NCBI GenBank assembly: GCA_022424905.1
Contig: JAKMGP010000141.1
Location: 1 to 64,000 of the forward strand
Direction: 5' to 3'
From: Akkermansiaceae bacterium
Lineage (GTDB): Bacteria > Verrucomicrobiota > Verrucomicrobiia > Verrucomicrobiales > Akkermansiaceae
DNA length: 64,000 bases
Under the pieces are notes generated by a model. The model worked only from the letters and a program-made list of their open reading frames with translations. It searched no databases and was not told where the DNA came from. The position numbers and the translations under genes were made by a program. Positions within the stretch are counted from its first letter, which is position 1. Each line of letters starts with the position of its first letter. This document shows, piece by piece, positions 31,366 to 41,863 of this stretch.

Positions 31366-32385
31366 TTACTTTTTAGGAAAGAGAGCAACCAAGCGGCCAA
31401 CTTTGGAATATTCGGTCACATAAATTTGACCTGCTGGTCCCCACTTAATCCCGTGGGGTGCCGAAAAAGCATTATCGTGAAGTTCTTCAGCCGGGACACC
31501 GTTCGTGGCCCACTGCTTCTTATCTGGATTATCCAAAAGGGCCGAAACCACTTTGCCAGCTTTATCCATTAAAATAACACGGCCTTCAATCTCGGCAACA
31601 GCTGCATAATCCCCGCGAACGTCAACGTCAGCTGGCCGCCGCATCGGAGTTTCACCATAAATCCCGATCCAAGTCAGATCCATTGTCAAGTGGATCATGC
31701 GTCGTCCATCCCGATCGCAAACAAGAATGCGAGGCTCATCATAACGGAGATCGATTCCCGCTCCATGGCACGACGTAAATTGATCCTTACCAGTTCCTTT
31801 TCCTCCATAAGTTTTCACAAGAGCACCGTCGGGCTTCAGTTTATGAATCTTTTTGGATCCATAACCCATGAAAAAATAAATGTGCCCATCCGGCCCAACC
31901 AAAAGCTCCGTTAAGCCGCCCATTCCACCTTCAAGTTTCCCGGTCTTCTCATTGGGCAAAATTGCCACGATGTTCCCTTCTAAATCAAATTTAACAGCGC
32001 GGTTTTTTCGGACCTGTGCCCCCCAAATAAATTGTTGATCGCCTTCCGTTACCGTAGTCAACGAGTGCATACCGGCAAGCCCCCCCTTAAGCGATTTGGT
32101 GAAATTTCCAAAACAATTAAAGACCGCGATTCCTGGCTCACCGTTAGTAGCAGCATAAACGCTTCCGGATTGATCAACCGCAAGATCACCATGCAACGAG
32201 CCTATATTTTCTCCATTTTCAGGAACGCCCCATCCCGGAACCGTCACATACTTATGACCTTCGGAACCTGTCACAATTGCGGTCGTGATAACGGCTCCCA
32301 CCCCTTCACCATGATTGTGACCTTCATGGGCATAGAGAGCTGATGTAAGAATCAGAGACGAAAGTAGAGCGATTGGCTGCTTCAT
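31366..32385 (-). CDS. Secreted NHL-repeat/beta-propeller protein
   Basis: Start MKQPIALLSSLILTSALYAHEGHNHGEG; NHL-like 'LAVDQSGSVYAATNGEPGIAVFNCFG', 'FSAPHGIKWGPAGQIYVTEY'. Confidence 0.7.
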   Translation of the reverse strand: MKQPIALLSSLILTSALYAHEGHNHGEGVGAVITTAIVTGSEGHKYVTVPGWGVPENGENIGSLHGDLAVDQSGSVYAATNGEPGIAVFNCFGNFTKSLKGGLAGMHSLTTVTEGDQQFIWGAQVRKNRAVKFDLEGNIVAILPNEKTGKLEGGMGGLTELLVGPDGHIYFFMGYGSKKIHKLKPDGALVKTYGGKGTGKDQFTSCHGAGIDLRYDEPRILVCDRDGRRMIHLTMDLTWIGIYGETPMRRPADVDVRGDYAAVAEIEGRVILMDKAGKVVSALLDNPDKKQWATNGVPAEELHDNAFSAPHGIKWGPAGQIYVTEYSKVGRLVALFPKK

Positions 32386-32535
32386 GGTTGCAGGATGTTG
32401 TCTAACATCCCTAAGTCGAAAAGAAAAAAATCCTAGTATTAAGGAGGTAACTGAATCCCCACGGAAAATCACGCTTTACACCACCTTGCTTGATTTTTTT
32501 CATTCAATCTCGTCCGCCTGTGCTATTTCTTATTC

Positions 32536-33570
32536 ATGATTCGAGGGTTTGTTGCAGCGACCGTCACATTGTTGATCGGATTTTCTCTTTTAAGAGCGGA
32601 AAGAGAGCCGTCTCAAGAATCTCCCTTGGTCCAGCTAGTTTTCCCTAAAGAGTTCGGAAAACCCACTCTTCCAATAGACAACAAGCTAACCAAAGAGAGG
32701 ATTTCATTGGGAGAAAAGCTTTTCCACGACACCATTCTTTCAATTGATGGCACTGTTTCGTGCGCGGCATGCCACGTCGAGGAGTTTGCTTTTAGTGATG
32801 ACGTCGATTTATCCCGCGGGTTCGAAGGTCGCCTCGGGAAACGAAATTCTCCGCCCATCTTCAACCTCGCCTGGAAAAATCACTTTTTTTGGGACGGCCG
32901 CGCTAGGACAGTCCGGGACCAAGTCCTACAACCGATCCAGGATCACCTCGAAATGGCTGCTAACCTAAACCAAGTTCTTTACAGGCTCAATCGGCGCAAA
33001 TCCTACCGAGAGGATTTTAAGAAAGCCTACGGCCCCGGCGAAATCACCAGCGAGATGCTCTCGCTAGCGCTAGAAAACTACCTCCTCACAATCGTAAGCG
33101 GAGACTCAAAGTTCGACCAATCTCTCGAAAAAAAGGTGAAGCTAGACCCGCTTGAGGACGAAGGCCGCAGGCTATTTTTCACCTCCCATGAAAGTGGTGG
33201 AACAGGATGTTCCGAATGCCATAGTGGACCACATTTCAGTGACTTTACCTTTCGGAACAATGGTTTGAGGCCAGCCCCAGATTTGAACGATCTTGGGAGA
33301 TACGGAGTTACCGGTAAGGAAAAAGACAAACTTCTTTTTTCAACACCAAGTCTCCGCAATGTCGCCATCACTTCACCCTACATGCATGATGGCCGATTCA
33401 AGAACCTCACGGAGGTGATCGAACACTATAATACTGCCCTTCATCAAACATCCACTCTTGATCCTGCGCTCAAGAAACAGGGGCTCCAACTAACAGCCGC
33501 AGAAAAAAGAGCGCTCCTTGCCTTCTTACAAACTCTGACCGATCCCCAGTTTATCGAGGCTGCTAATTGA
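32536..33570 (+). CDS. Cytochrome-c peroxidase / MauG family di-heme protein
   Basis: Two CxxCH motifs ('CAACH', 'CSECH'); 'FHDTILSIDGTVSCAACHV', 'TPSLRNVAITSPYMHDGRFKNLTEVIEHYN'. Confidence 0.9.
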   Translation: MIRGFVAATVTLLIGFSLLRAEREPSQESPLVQLVFPKEFGKPTLPIDNKLTKERISLGEKLFHDTILSIDGTVSCAACHVEEFAFSDDVDLSRGFEGRLGKRNSPPIFNLAWKNHFFWDGRARTVRDQVLQPIQDHLEMAANLNQVLYRLNRRKSYREDFKKAYGPGEITSEMLSLALENYLLTIVSGDSKFDQSLEKKVKLDPLEDEGRRLFFTSHESGGTGCSECHSGPHFSDFTFRNNGLRPAPDLNDLGRYGVTGKEKDKLLFSTPSLRNVAITSPYMHDGRFKNLTEVIEHYNTALHQTSTLDPALKKQGLQLTAAEKRALLAFLQTLTDPQFIEAAN

Positions 33571-34027
33571 CCTTCCCAAACTTCTCGTCGAGGACTAATC
33601 GGCGATGTTCAAACATCTTCGCCAACTGATTCTTAACCACCAGAGCCCGAGCAACTTCACCAAAAATACTGAAACCCACCGAGTAGTGAATGAGATCTTT
33701 CACTCTTGTTCCTCGACTCGTTTCTTCAAAGGAATGCCGATGGTGCCAAAATTTGAATGGACCAGAAATCTGGTCATCAACAAAGCTTTCACCCACTCTT
33801 AGAGCTTTAATCTCCGAGACCCACGGAATCCAAATCCCAGGTAAGACTTTTACTGAATACTCAATAATTTCGCCCTCATAAAGAACCTCAGAAGGTAGCG
33901 AAACAATTCTAAATCCCATTTTGGGAGGGGTCATTGCCTCAAGATTTCTGGGGCTTGAAAAAAACTCCCAGGCCTGATCTATAGGGACCGGAATCGTTTG
34001 TTCTTGCGAGAGCGAGTGGACATTCAT
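33563..34027 (-). CDS. SRPBCC superfamily ligand-binding protein
   Basis: 'QEQTIPVPIDQAWEFFSSPRNLEAMTPPKMGFRIV' typical SRPBCC N-terminus. Start MNVHSLSQEQ. Confidence 0.75.
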   Translation of the reverse strand: MNVHSLSQEQTIPVPIDQAWEFFSSPRNLEAMTPPKMGFRIVSLPSEVLYEGEIIEYSVKVLPGIWIPWVSEIKALRVGESFVDDQISGPFKFWHHRHSFEETSRGTRVKDLIHYSVGFSIFGEVARALVVKNQLAKMFEHRRLVLDEKFGKVN

Positions 34028-34046
34028 CGTGGAGACAAGGTTAACC

Positions 34047-35660
34047 TCACTTTGAAATTGGTCGTCCAAAAATATCAAAAATAGTCCCGACTCCCTTTTT
34101 GATTGCTTCGGTCCCTTTTTCGATTGCACCCGCCTCTTCCCCCTTCACCTCTTCCGGATTACCGCTACCCCTCGGATTTAATAAATCGGAGGCTTTCCCC
34201 AGAGCTAATTCAGCCACACCAAGAATCACCCCTTTCTCCTTAAGGAGCATCTTGGTAGACTCACCAATCGGCTTCCCTGTAAACTTGAGCGCATACTCTC
34301 CAATACCAGGAAGTATCTCAAACATCCTCTCCTTGGCTGCAGCAATCAATCGGTCACTCAGATCTTCCTGAGGAGCGTCGAGCGTGCCGCTGACTTTAAG
34401 CGGAGTCCACAAAAGACCCAAATCACCACGCTGAAAAACCTTAGTCTCAGCACCTGGAATATGAGCCAAAGTCCCGGGTGTAATACCAACGCGTAAATCG
34501 CCCTTACTAATTTCATTCCCTGCAATCTCCATCACGCCCTCGACACGAACTAATCCTTCACTGGACAAAACGATGTTGCTTAACTTGATACGTTCCCCGA
34601 CCTTTTCAAAGTCCAGACTAGCTTCATTGAGAGACAGGCGACGAAAGCGGGAAGTATTAGCGTAGGCCGAAATTTTATCAAGCAATGGAAGAGCCGTGAG
34701 CATCCCATCCCTAATTCTGAGATGACCGGTCAATCTAGAAGCTTTGTCTGGCTTGCTTGTCATTTCGAAGGAAAACTCAAGCGGCCCCATGAAACGCCGT
34801 TTCCAATCCTCAGCGATAACCTCCTGAATCCGAGAACCAGTCACTTCACCCCGGATCTGCCAAGTTCCGTCTTCGATGCCGAAATCCCCCTCCGCGATCA
34901 TCAAACCATTTTCTAGCACCTCAAATTCAGATTCTAACAAGTAAAAACGACTGCCTGAATACCTGCCCTTGGCCGCTCGCAGCTTCATCTTTTCTGCAAG
35001 TGAAATAGGAGTCGAAATTTCGCCGCCAACGAGCGTCACATCGTAAACATCCTTCGTCGAACCAAGCCGGATTTTTGCCGAAGCATTCTGCCATCCCCAC
35101 TCCCCGTCGTTCAACTTAGCAGATCCGTGCACAGAAGCGATATCGATTCCCGTTACTTCAAGAGAATCTGGCAAGAGAGGATCCCAGAAGCTTTTTTCCT
35201 CTATTGGACGCTCCTTTATAAGGATCTCGCGATTAGGATCATCTCGAAAGTCACCAGTAAATTCAAGCTCACGAAGGTGCACATTTCCGATGCGATAAAC
35301 CCCGCTCCAAATCGCCCCAATATCGACCTCAGCATCAATTCCACGCGCCTTGATATTCTGAAATCCATTCAGCTCCTTAAAACTAAAATTATCGGTCTTC
35401 ACGCTCCAACCATCCCATTCGAAAATCGACAACTCGGCGTCGCCATTGAGTTCATACCCTACTTCCTCTCCAAGCATTAGTCTAAATTCATCACTCCGAA
35501 GGTAGTTTCGCACTGAATTGTAACCAACGACCAACCCAACTAGAACCGCAAGCGCCAAAACACCGCCAACATAAGAGATCCACTTCATCGCCCCCCTCTT
35601 CCGAGACTTCCGATTTTGCGCTTTTCCTGCCGTTGACTTTCGATTTCTCCTACTGGCCAT
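34047..35660 (-). CDS. AsmA-like/DUF-type membrane-anchored protein
   Basis: N-terminal TM after a basic segment; 'KGDLRVGITPGTLAHIPGAE' resembles AsmA/translocation-module-like C-termini. Confidence 0.5.
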   Translation of the reverse strand: MASRRNRKSTAGKAQNRKSRKRGAMKWISYVGGVLALAVLVGLVVGYNSVRNYLRSDEFRLMLGEEVGYELNGDAELSIFEWDGWSVKTDNFSFKELNGFQNIKARGIDAEVDIGAIWSGVYRIGNVHLRELEFTGDFRDDPNREILIKERPIEEKSFWDPLLPDSLEVTGIDIASVHGSAKLNDGEWGWQNASAKIRLGSTKDVYDVTLVGGEISTPISLAEKMKLRAAKGRYSGSRFYLLESEFEVLENGLMIAEGDFGIEDGTWQIRGEVTGSRIQEVIAEDWKRRFMGPLEFSFEMTSKPDKASRLTGHLRIRDGMLTALPLLDKISAYANTSRFRRLSLNEASLDFEKVGERIKLSNIVLSSEGLVRVEGVMEIAGNEISKGDLRVGITPGTLAHIPGAETKVFQRGDLGLLWTPLKVSGTLDAPQEDLSDRLIAAAKERMFEILPGIGEYALKFTGKPIGESTKMLLKEKGVILGVAELALGKASDLLNPRGSGNPEEVKGEEAGAIEKGTEAIKKGVGTIFDIFGRPISK

Positions 35661-35796
35661 GACTGAACACTAACAGCGACTTTGACTTAGCCAATCCGAC
35701 AAACTTACTTTTTACATCCGAAAGATTTGATCCATCACCAAATTTTTCTGACCGAAATTCAGAATGATCATGAAAAAATTGTGTCTTCGGGATATC

Positions 35797-36606
35797 TTAA
35801 TAGGCTCGGTCGTAGCCCTCGACCCCCGAAACAATTGAGCGGGCCACCGCCGCTTGATAACTAGATGAATTGCAACGGGAACGCTCGTAAGAATTACTGA
35901 TAAATCCACATTCCACCAAAACAGCGGGACACAGGGTATCATTTAGCACCGAAAACCTTTTAAATTTATATCCACGGTCACGCACTTTGAGATTGTAGAC
36001 CAAATGACTTTGAATCGTCTTAGCTAGAAATCTGCCACGCTTACCGACATAAAAAGTTTCCACCCCTCTCACCCCCGTGTGAGAAGTCGCATTGAAATGA
36101 ATACTAATAAAAATACAATTGCGATATCGGTTTGAAATTTGTGACCGACGACGCAAATCAACAAAAACATCGCTGCGGCGAATCATCGTCACCAGGTATC
36201 CCCTACTTTTCAGGGAAGCCTCGACGCGAAGAGCAACTTTGAGATTGAGATCTGATTCTCGGACGCCACCCCAGACCGCGCCGCGGTCCTTGCCACCATG
36301 GCCGGCATCAATGATGACCCTTAAAGATTTGGGCGTTCTCCGAACCTTTGCCGCCGGAGAAGCAACCTTACCCGAAGGAATCTTTAACACCTGCCCCACC
36401 CCGAGGCTGTTTTTATCCTTAATCCCATTAAACGCCGCAAGGCGATCTATTGAGACTCCATATTTTAGCGCAATACGATAGAGATTCTCAGCCTTCTTAA
36501 CCTTGTGGGTCAGCCCCATTGCCAATCCGCAGGTGAATGCGGCGACAAAAACGCCAATCAGAGACTTCTTAAAAAAGACACCACTAAACATAAAAGATGA
36601 GAACAC
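35797..36606 (-). CDS. LysM-containing N-acetylmuramoyl-L-alanine amidase
   Basis: LysM 'HKVKKAENLYRIALKYGVSIDRLAAFNGIKD'; amidase_3 'VIIDAGHGGKDRGAVW', 'FISIHFNA', 'VLVECGFISN'. Confidence 0.9.
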   Translation of the reverse strand: MFSSFMFSGVFFKKSLIGVFVAAFTCGLAMGLTHKVKKAENLYRIALKYGVSIDRLAAFNGIKDKNSLGVGQVLKIPSGKVASPAAKVRRTPKSLRVIIDAGHGGKDRGAVWGGVRESDLNLKVALRVEASLKSRGYLVTMIRRSDVFVDLRRRSQISNRYRNCIFISIHFNATSHTGVRGVETFYVGKRGRFLAKTIQSHLVYNLKVRDRGYKFKRFSVLNDTLCPAVLVECGFISNSYERSRCNSSSYQAAVARSIVSGVEGYDRAY

Positions 36607-36667
36607 TTATTCTCATTTAGCAGTCAAGTCAACCAAGTTTTTAGAAAACCTTAATAGTCTTAATAAG

Positions 36668-37477
36668 TTAACTTTTAGCCTTTTTCTTCCTACCAAGGAA
36701 TAGCGGGAGCACCAAATAAACCACAAAAATAGCGGCTGGAGTATAGATAGTCCACTTCACGATGAGCCCCAAAAGGAGGGCAAACCCCAAAAGACTCCAA
36801 ACATTCGCCTTAGTCTTTAAATCAATTTTTTTAAAACTTGGATAGCGAACATTACTCACCATCAAAACCGAAACACCGAGTATCATCCCGGCTAAAACGA
36901 AAGACCAAAGCCCCAAAGATCGGTCATTTTCAGCCAAGCTTATCATAACAAAGGTGAGCGAAGCAATAAATCCCGCGGCCATTGGAATAGGAATCCCCCG
37001 AAAATCCCCACTCGTGGATCCAATTCGAGCGAGACAATTAAATCGCGCTAACCTGATCCCACCGCAAAGCAGGTAGATAAAGGCAATCGCCCACGTCAAA
37101 CCACGCTCTTTAGTGCCATTGGGATCGAAGATCTCAGGTAACTGTAAATCGGCGAGAACCGCCCGAGATACTAACATAGCGGGCGCAAGCCCGAACGATA
37201 CCATATCAGCAAGAGAGTCAAACTCCTGACCAAAAGGAGATTCCTGCCCCCCAAGCCGGGCCAACCGACCGTCAAGTAAATCAAACAAACACGATCCAAA
37301 TATATAAAGCATCGCCGTTTGGTAGTAATCCTTCGCCCCAAGCAGATCATCAGCTTGCATCCCTTTGAAAATGGTCAAGATCGCTAAGAATCCGCACAAA
37401 AGATTACCGGCCGTCATTAAATTCGGCAGGAGATAAATTTTAGGTTCCTCGTCTTCTTGTCCCATGACTCGTTGCAC
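36668..37477 (-). CDS. pssA: CDP-diacylglycerol--serine O-phosphatidyltransferase
   Basis: CDP-alcohol phosphatidyltransferase signature 'FDLLDGRLARLGGQESPFGQEFDSLADMVSFG'. Probable start MGQEDEEPK at 37465. Confidence 0.9.
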   Translation of the reverse strand: MQRVMGQEDEEPKIYLLPNLMTAGNLLCGFLAILTIFKGMQADDLLGAKDYYQTAMLYIFGSCLFDLLDGRLARLGGQESPFGQEFDSLADMVSFGLAPAMLVSRAVLADLQLPEIFDPNGTKERGLTWAIAFIYLLCGGIRLARFNCLARIGSTSGDFRGIPIPMAAGFIASLTFVMISLAENDRSLGLWSFVLAGMILGVSVLMVSNVRYPSFKKIDLKTKANVWSLLGFALLLGLIVKWTIYTPAAIFVVYLVLPLFLGRKKKAKS

Positions 37478-37560
37478 CTTCTAACCTGTCAAAGGTCTTA
37501 GGCCTTGGAAAGTCTCAACTCACCTCTTTCCCCCTACAGATTATCTGTCATCTTCTGGCT

Positions 37561-38106
37561 ATGCCGACTGAGCTGCACGCCAACCTTTCTATGAAATCTC
37601 TCCTAGATCAGTATCCGGGGGCGCGGAGAGCACTTTTCTCCGCCTTTCACATTGGAGGGTGCCAATCCTGTGCCTATGAACTCGAAGAAACGCTCGAGGA
37701 GGTCTGCAAAAGTCATAGCATCGATTTGGACGACGCCATCAAGTGTCTAGCCGAAAGTCAAAAACACGATGCCAGTATGCTGATTTCGCCCACCGAGCTG
37801 AAAGCCTTACTTAATAAAACGGAGTCATTCATTCTGCTGGACACTCGCACTCGCGAAGAATTTGAGGCAATCACTCTACCGGGCGCACAATTAATGACCC
37901 AAGAGCTACAAACTAGCTTGTTTGCCGAGAAGAACGATCATCCGAAAGTGGTTTTAATCGACCATCAAGGTCGGAGCGTTCTAGACCATTGCGCGTGGTT
38001 CCGGGGACACGGCCTATCCGACACCTTTGGGGTTGACGGCGGCATTGATCGCTACGCTAAGGAGGCTGACCCCTCAATTCCCCGCTATCGATTAGAGATG
38101 GATTAG
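37561..38106 (+). CDS. DUF1858-like domain fused to a rhodanese-like domain
   Basis: 'GCQSCAYELEETLEEVCKSH' followed by 'FILLDTRTREEFEAITLPGA' rhodanese fold. Confidence 0.7.
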   Translation: MPTELHANLSMKSLLDQYPGARRALFSAFHIGGCQSCAYELEETLEEVCKSHSIDLDDAIKCLAESQKHDASMLISPTELKALLNKTESFILLDTRTREEFEAITLPGAQLMTQELQTSLFAEKNDHPKVVLIDHQGRSVLDHCAWFRGHGLSDTFGVDGGIDRYAKEADPSIPRYRLEMD

Positions 38107-38158
38107 GATACTTTCCTCGATCTAAGTCCTCCAGAATGTTTCGAGAACCACGAGTTCA

Positions 38159-39169
38159 TTACTCGCCATTTTTCTGGGGAATCTCTTTCCCATCCTTTCT
38201 CTGTTCCTGGAGAAAATTTCCATTAAACCTCAGGCGAAATCCATTTTCATCACCACTACTGTCGATTCGCTCAACTCTCTCGCGATACTCCTCAGGCACT
38301 GCCGCCTTGTCGATATCGTTATCGTAAGGTCCCTCAAAAAGAAGTTTCCCCTCTTTATCGCGGATCGAAAGTTCCCGCTGACCGTCAGTCATCTTCATCT
38401 CTATCGAACCCTCTTCATCGACAAACTTCATTGAGCCGATCCCACGAAATCCTAGCTTCAAATCCTTCTCCTCGAGCATATTCCCACCGAGGTTAAATTT
38501 AAATTGCTTAAAACCAGCCCCATCGTTTCCGAGAGCTTTCTCAAGCTGCTTCATCATCTCTTTCTGCAATTTGTCATCGCCAAGGCCACCCAAAGCATTC
38601 TCAAGCTGCTGGTTAAGCAAGCGATTCATATCGGCGGCAGGGTTGGGAATGATCGCCTGAAGAGGTAGATTCTGAATTTCAGGAGCTTCACCAAGCGTTA
38701 CCTTTTGTTCGATTTTCTTTCCCCTCCGAACAATTTTCAGCGTCACCTCGTCACCAGGGTTATAGCGAGTGATCACGTCGCGAAGTGAGTCCTGGTCAGT
38801 GAGACTGTTACCATCAACCGACACAATAACATCCAAACGCTTAAGGCCAGCGAGACCGGCAGGACTGGTGGGCTTCACCGTGCTGAGAAGGAGTCCCCCC
38901 TCAAGCTCAAGGTGCGAACGAAGAGCTTCACTTGATTCGTCCCCACGGACTCCAAGATAAGCAACCTTATTAACTGGTATTGGTTTCGGAGCAGCTTTAG
39001 CGTCGGCACCCCCTTTCTGATCCTCTCTGAGAATCCCCCCCTTGGGTTGCGCTGGTATTTTTTCATTACTGCCATCTCCATCTGGCCGCTCAATCGCCGG
39101 GAGATCAAGAAACGAACCAAGGAGAACAACCAATCCGATTGTCGTAATTTTAATGTCAGGACCCATCAT
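38159..39169 (-). CDS. PDZ-domain protein
   Basis: 'GLLLSTVKPTSPAGLAGLKRLDVIVSVDGNSLTDQDSLRDVITRYNPGDEVTLKIVRRGK' is a PDZ domain. Confidence 0.75.
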   Translation of the reverse strand: MMGPDIKITTIGLVVLLGSFLDLPAIERPDGDGSNEKIPAQPKGGILREDQKGGADAKAAPKPIPVNKVAYLGVRGDESSEALRSHLELEGGLLLSTVKPTSPAGLAGLKRLDVIVSVDGNSLTDQDSLRDVITRYNPGDEVTLKIVRRGKKIEQKVTLGEAPEIQNLPLQAIIPNPAADMNRLLNQQLENALGGLGDDKLQKEMMKQLEKALGNDGAGFKQFKFNLGGNMLEEKDLKLGFRGIGSMKFVDEEGSIEMKMTDGQRELSIRDKEGKLLFEGPYDNDIDKAAVPEEYRERVERIDSSGDENGFRLRFNGNFLQEQRKDGKEIPQKNGE

Positions 39170-39203
39170 TTCAAAGTGTAGCGGTTTGGCTCAAAAAATT
39201 TGT

Positions 39204-39866
39204 TTAATCGAATTTAACTGGAGTAAAAGTCACCTCTCTTTTGGGCTGCTCAATAATTAACTTTTCACCACGCTCATTGACGAACTGCAGCTTGTTATTA
39301 ACGTGAACTTCCAGACAACGGAGTGGTTGCCCGCCTTTGGTCCAAACCACTCCATGATCTTTTGCCGAAACCACCGAAGCCCGCGCATCCTTCGGGATAA
39401 AAACAACCGGCGTGGCAAGCCCGTTAGTGAGGTCCGGAATCCGCTCAGCAACCCGATCAGGTTCAGTAAAAAGATTGCTCGAAAAAATTGCTGCTACTGC
39501 GCCAAGAATGGCGACTGCTGCCACTGAACGAATGCCAGAAAACGATGACCTCTCCTTTTTAGCACCACCGTTAATCTCAACAATTTTCTCATCAATTGGA
39601 ACCTCCTCATGCCAACGCGCCATCGCGTCATCCAGTCTGGAAATCAAATTTTCCGGAACACCGTAAGGAACAAGCCTCCGAAGGCTCTCTTCGAGATCCG
39701 AAAGATCAGTGTCTAAGGTGGCAACTATAATCTTTTCATTTGAATGGGACATTTCATCTCCCGCAGCTGCCATCGCATCATCTAGCTGATCAAGCAGAGA
39801 GTCTTGCAATGGAGTGGGAACCAATTTCTTGAGTTCGTTTTCTAGGGTGATGGAGTCCATATCCAT
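39204..39866 (-). CDS. Putative anti-sigma-like membrane protein in the ECF sigma operon
   Basis: Single central TM region ('SVAAVAILGAVAAIFSSNLF'), directly downstream of an ECF sigma gene on the same strand. Confidence 0.45.
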   Translation of the reverse strand: MDMDSITLENELKKLVPTPLQDSLLDQLDDAMAAAGDEMSHSNEKIIVATLDTDLSDLEESLRRLVPYGVPENLISRLDDAMARWHEEVPIDEKIVEINGGAKKERSSFSGIRSVAAVAILGAVAAIFSSNLFTEPDRVAERIPDLTNGLATPVVFIPKDARASVVSAKDHGVVWTKGGQPLRCLEVHVNNKLQFVNERGEKLIIEQPKREVTFTPVKFD

Positions 39867-39918
39867 AAATTTATCTTAATCGAAGAACTGTTAGTTTTTA
39901 CGTGTTTCAATTAACTTC

Positions 39919-40482
39919 TTAAATATCGTCATTTAAGCGTGCTGTAGCGAGCTGTTTTCTGAGAGCCTCTATTCCGTATCGATATCTTGAAGCAGCCGTG
40001 TTGAGTGAAATTTCTAGGGCTTCCCCGATTTCCGCAAAAGTCCGCTCACCCCACAGTTTCATGCTGATCACTTCAGAAAACTTCGTGGGAAGCGTCTTCA
40101 TTCCCTCAATTAGAATCCGGCGGGTTTCTTCCTGACTCGCTCCTCCTTCAAAAAAAGGCATTTCGATGTCACGCCCAAGAGAGCGGTCATCCTTAATGAC
40201 ATTTTCCTCACGCCTCCTTCTCCGGTCATCTTTCCGACCCAGGTCAATTGCCTCCCGGCGGATCTGGGTATAAATGAAGGCGATCCAACCATCTTGCCCG
40301 CCTACAAACGAGCCCTCTTCGACTTTTCGAGCCAATTTCACAAGAGCGTCTTGTAAAACATCTTCGGCATCCGCGATACTTCGCGTCTGCTGTCTTGCAA
40401 ATAACAGAAACTTCGAACCGTGCTTTTCAAGCCACGGACGAAACTGTGATGAGTTCTTTTTTTGCTGGGGTGCCAAATTCAC
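39919..40482 (-). CDS. ECF RNA polymerase sigma factor
   Basis: Region 2 'SIADAEDVLQDALVKLARK', region 4 'FSEVISMKLWGERTFAEIGEALEISLNTAASRYRYGIEALRK'. Confidence 0.88.
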   Translation of the reverse strand: MNLAPQQKKNSSQFRPWLEKHGSKFLLFARQQTRSIADAEDVLQDALVKLARKVEEGSFVGGQDGWIAFIYTQIRREAIDLGRKDDRRRRREENVIKDDRSLGRDIEMPFFEGGASQEETRRILIEGMKTLPTKFSEVISMKLWGERTFAEIGEALEISLNTAASRYRYGIEALRKQLATARLNDDI

Positions 40483-40592
40483 GCTTTCCTATTACCTAAA
40501 GCATAAGCGTTGCAATTTGGAGGAATTGTTCCAATTAAGTGATTTTTATAAAAAATAGTAACTCAGGTGCCTACTGTTTCAAAAACCATGAC

Positions 40593-41810
40593 TTACGCTG
40601 GAACTAACTCTCCAGGCGACTTCTCGCAAAGAGCCTTCATCACATAAGCGCTAGGTCGGAAGTTTTCGATCACCACCTCCCTGCGATCCCCCCAGCTCAT
40701 ACGCACCTCTTTCACGTTAAAGTTTGGTGTTTTGTGAGGTGCAAACAAAATATCGTCATGAGTGCTATTCTCATGCTTTTTGAACATCTCGGGGACAATA
40801 TCGCCACCTAAATGGTCGTCGCGACCTGTCGCAAGATGACAAGTCCCGAGGACTTTTTCGTCCTGAATATCCTGGAATGAGACCGGCAAAACCTGCGTGC
40901 CAAATCCAAGCTCACCCAGAGTTCCAGTCATCGGATCATAAGCAAGCCGAGCGTTGTGCTCGTCAATCGTGGCTTGGCTACCCTCGATAAGAGTGGATTT
41001 CACGACATCACGATTTACGACATCTAACACCCCAAGGGTCCCGTCTTCATACTTCATCGGGAACTTTCCACGAGCGTCCTGAGGGACAAAATAAACTTCA
41101 CCCGCCGGAAGATTCGCGATGTCAGGTTTTGTTCCGCGACAAAGACCATGTGACTTCTGCGCCTCCTGTCCGCCGAGACCAAGCCACGCTGTAAGAATCT
41201 CACCATCTTCAAGTTCAAAATCGATCTCTACAGATTCGGCGCCGGTTAGCGCTGCACGCATTTTCTCGGCATCATCGGAAACCTCTTGGTAATTCACCGC
41301 GAGACCTGAATTCAAAATAATGTCATTCATTCCGTGCATTGTTGCCCCACGAAAGTTGAATTGCTTACACTTCGCCGTCAGCGGAGCTGTCGCAGACCAG
41401 GTAGAGATACAAAGAACAATGTCATATTTAGAGTAAATATCTCGATCCAATGAGAGCTGCTTTCCATTCGTATCCCAGACTTCGTCGCTCAGATCGAGAT
41501 TTGAACCGTAGGTATACTTATAAGCGAACATCTCGCCTCCACTCATGCCTAATTCCTCAAGGACTCCCCCTTGAAGCCCTTTATAAAAATAATGATATGC
41601 GTTGTTCTGCACCTCAAACTCCGCTTGATCACGAAAAGCAAAATCTTTGATCCACATCGGAGGAGATTCAAAGTCCACTAAGATACAAACACGACAACCT
41701 TGAGTCGGAGAAAAAACAGTATCGAGCAGCTGGCTTAGATCAAACTTGGGAAAGACGCGCTTTTTAGGATTTAAGAGAATTTCCTCCTCTAAATAAGATG
41801 GTTTGCTCAT
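40593..41810 (-). CDS. Aminopeptidase T/M29-like protein
   Basis: 405 aa; 'LAYDPMTGTLGELGFGT...' and 'EILTAWLGLGGQ' resemble the M29 leucyl aminopeptidase-like group. Assignment from pattern only. Confidence 0.4.
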   Translation of the reverse strand: MSKPSYLEEEILLNPKKRVFPKFDLSQLLDTVFSPTQGCRVCILVDFESPPMWIKDFAFRDQAEFEVQNNAYHYFYKGLQGGVLEELGMSGGEMFAYKYTYGSNLDLSDEVWDTNGKQLSLDRDIYSKYDIVLCISTWSATAPLTAKCKQFNFRGATMHGMNDIILNSGLAVNYQEVSDDAEKMRAALTGAESVEIDFELEDGEILTAWLGLGGQEAQKSHGLCRGTKPDIANLPAGEVYFVPQDARGKFPMKYEDGTLGVLDVVNRDVVKSTLIEGSQATIDEHNARLAYDPMTGTLGELGFGTQVLPVSFQDIQDEKVLGTCHLATGRDDHLGGDIVPEMFKKHENSTHDDILFAPHKTPNFNVKEVRMSWGDRREVVIENFRPSAYVMKALCEKSPGELVPA

Positions 41811-41863
41811 TGGCGAAACATTATAGCCCCTTATTAGTCTCGCAAGTGATCTTTTAAAATCAG

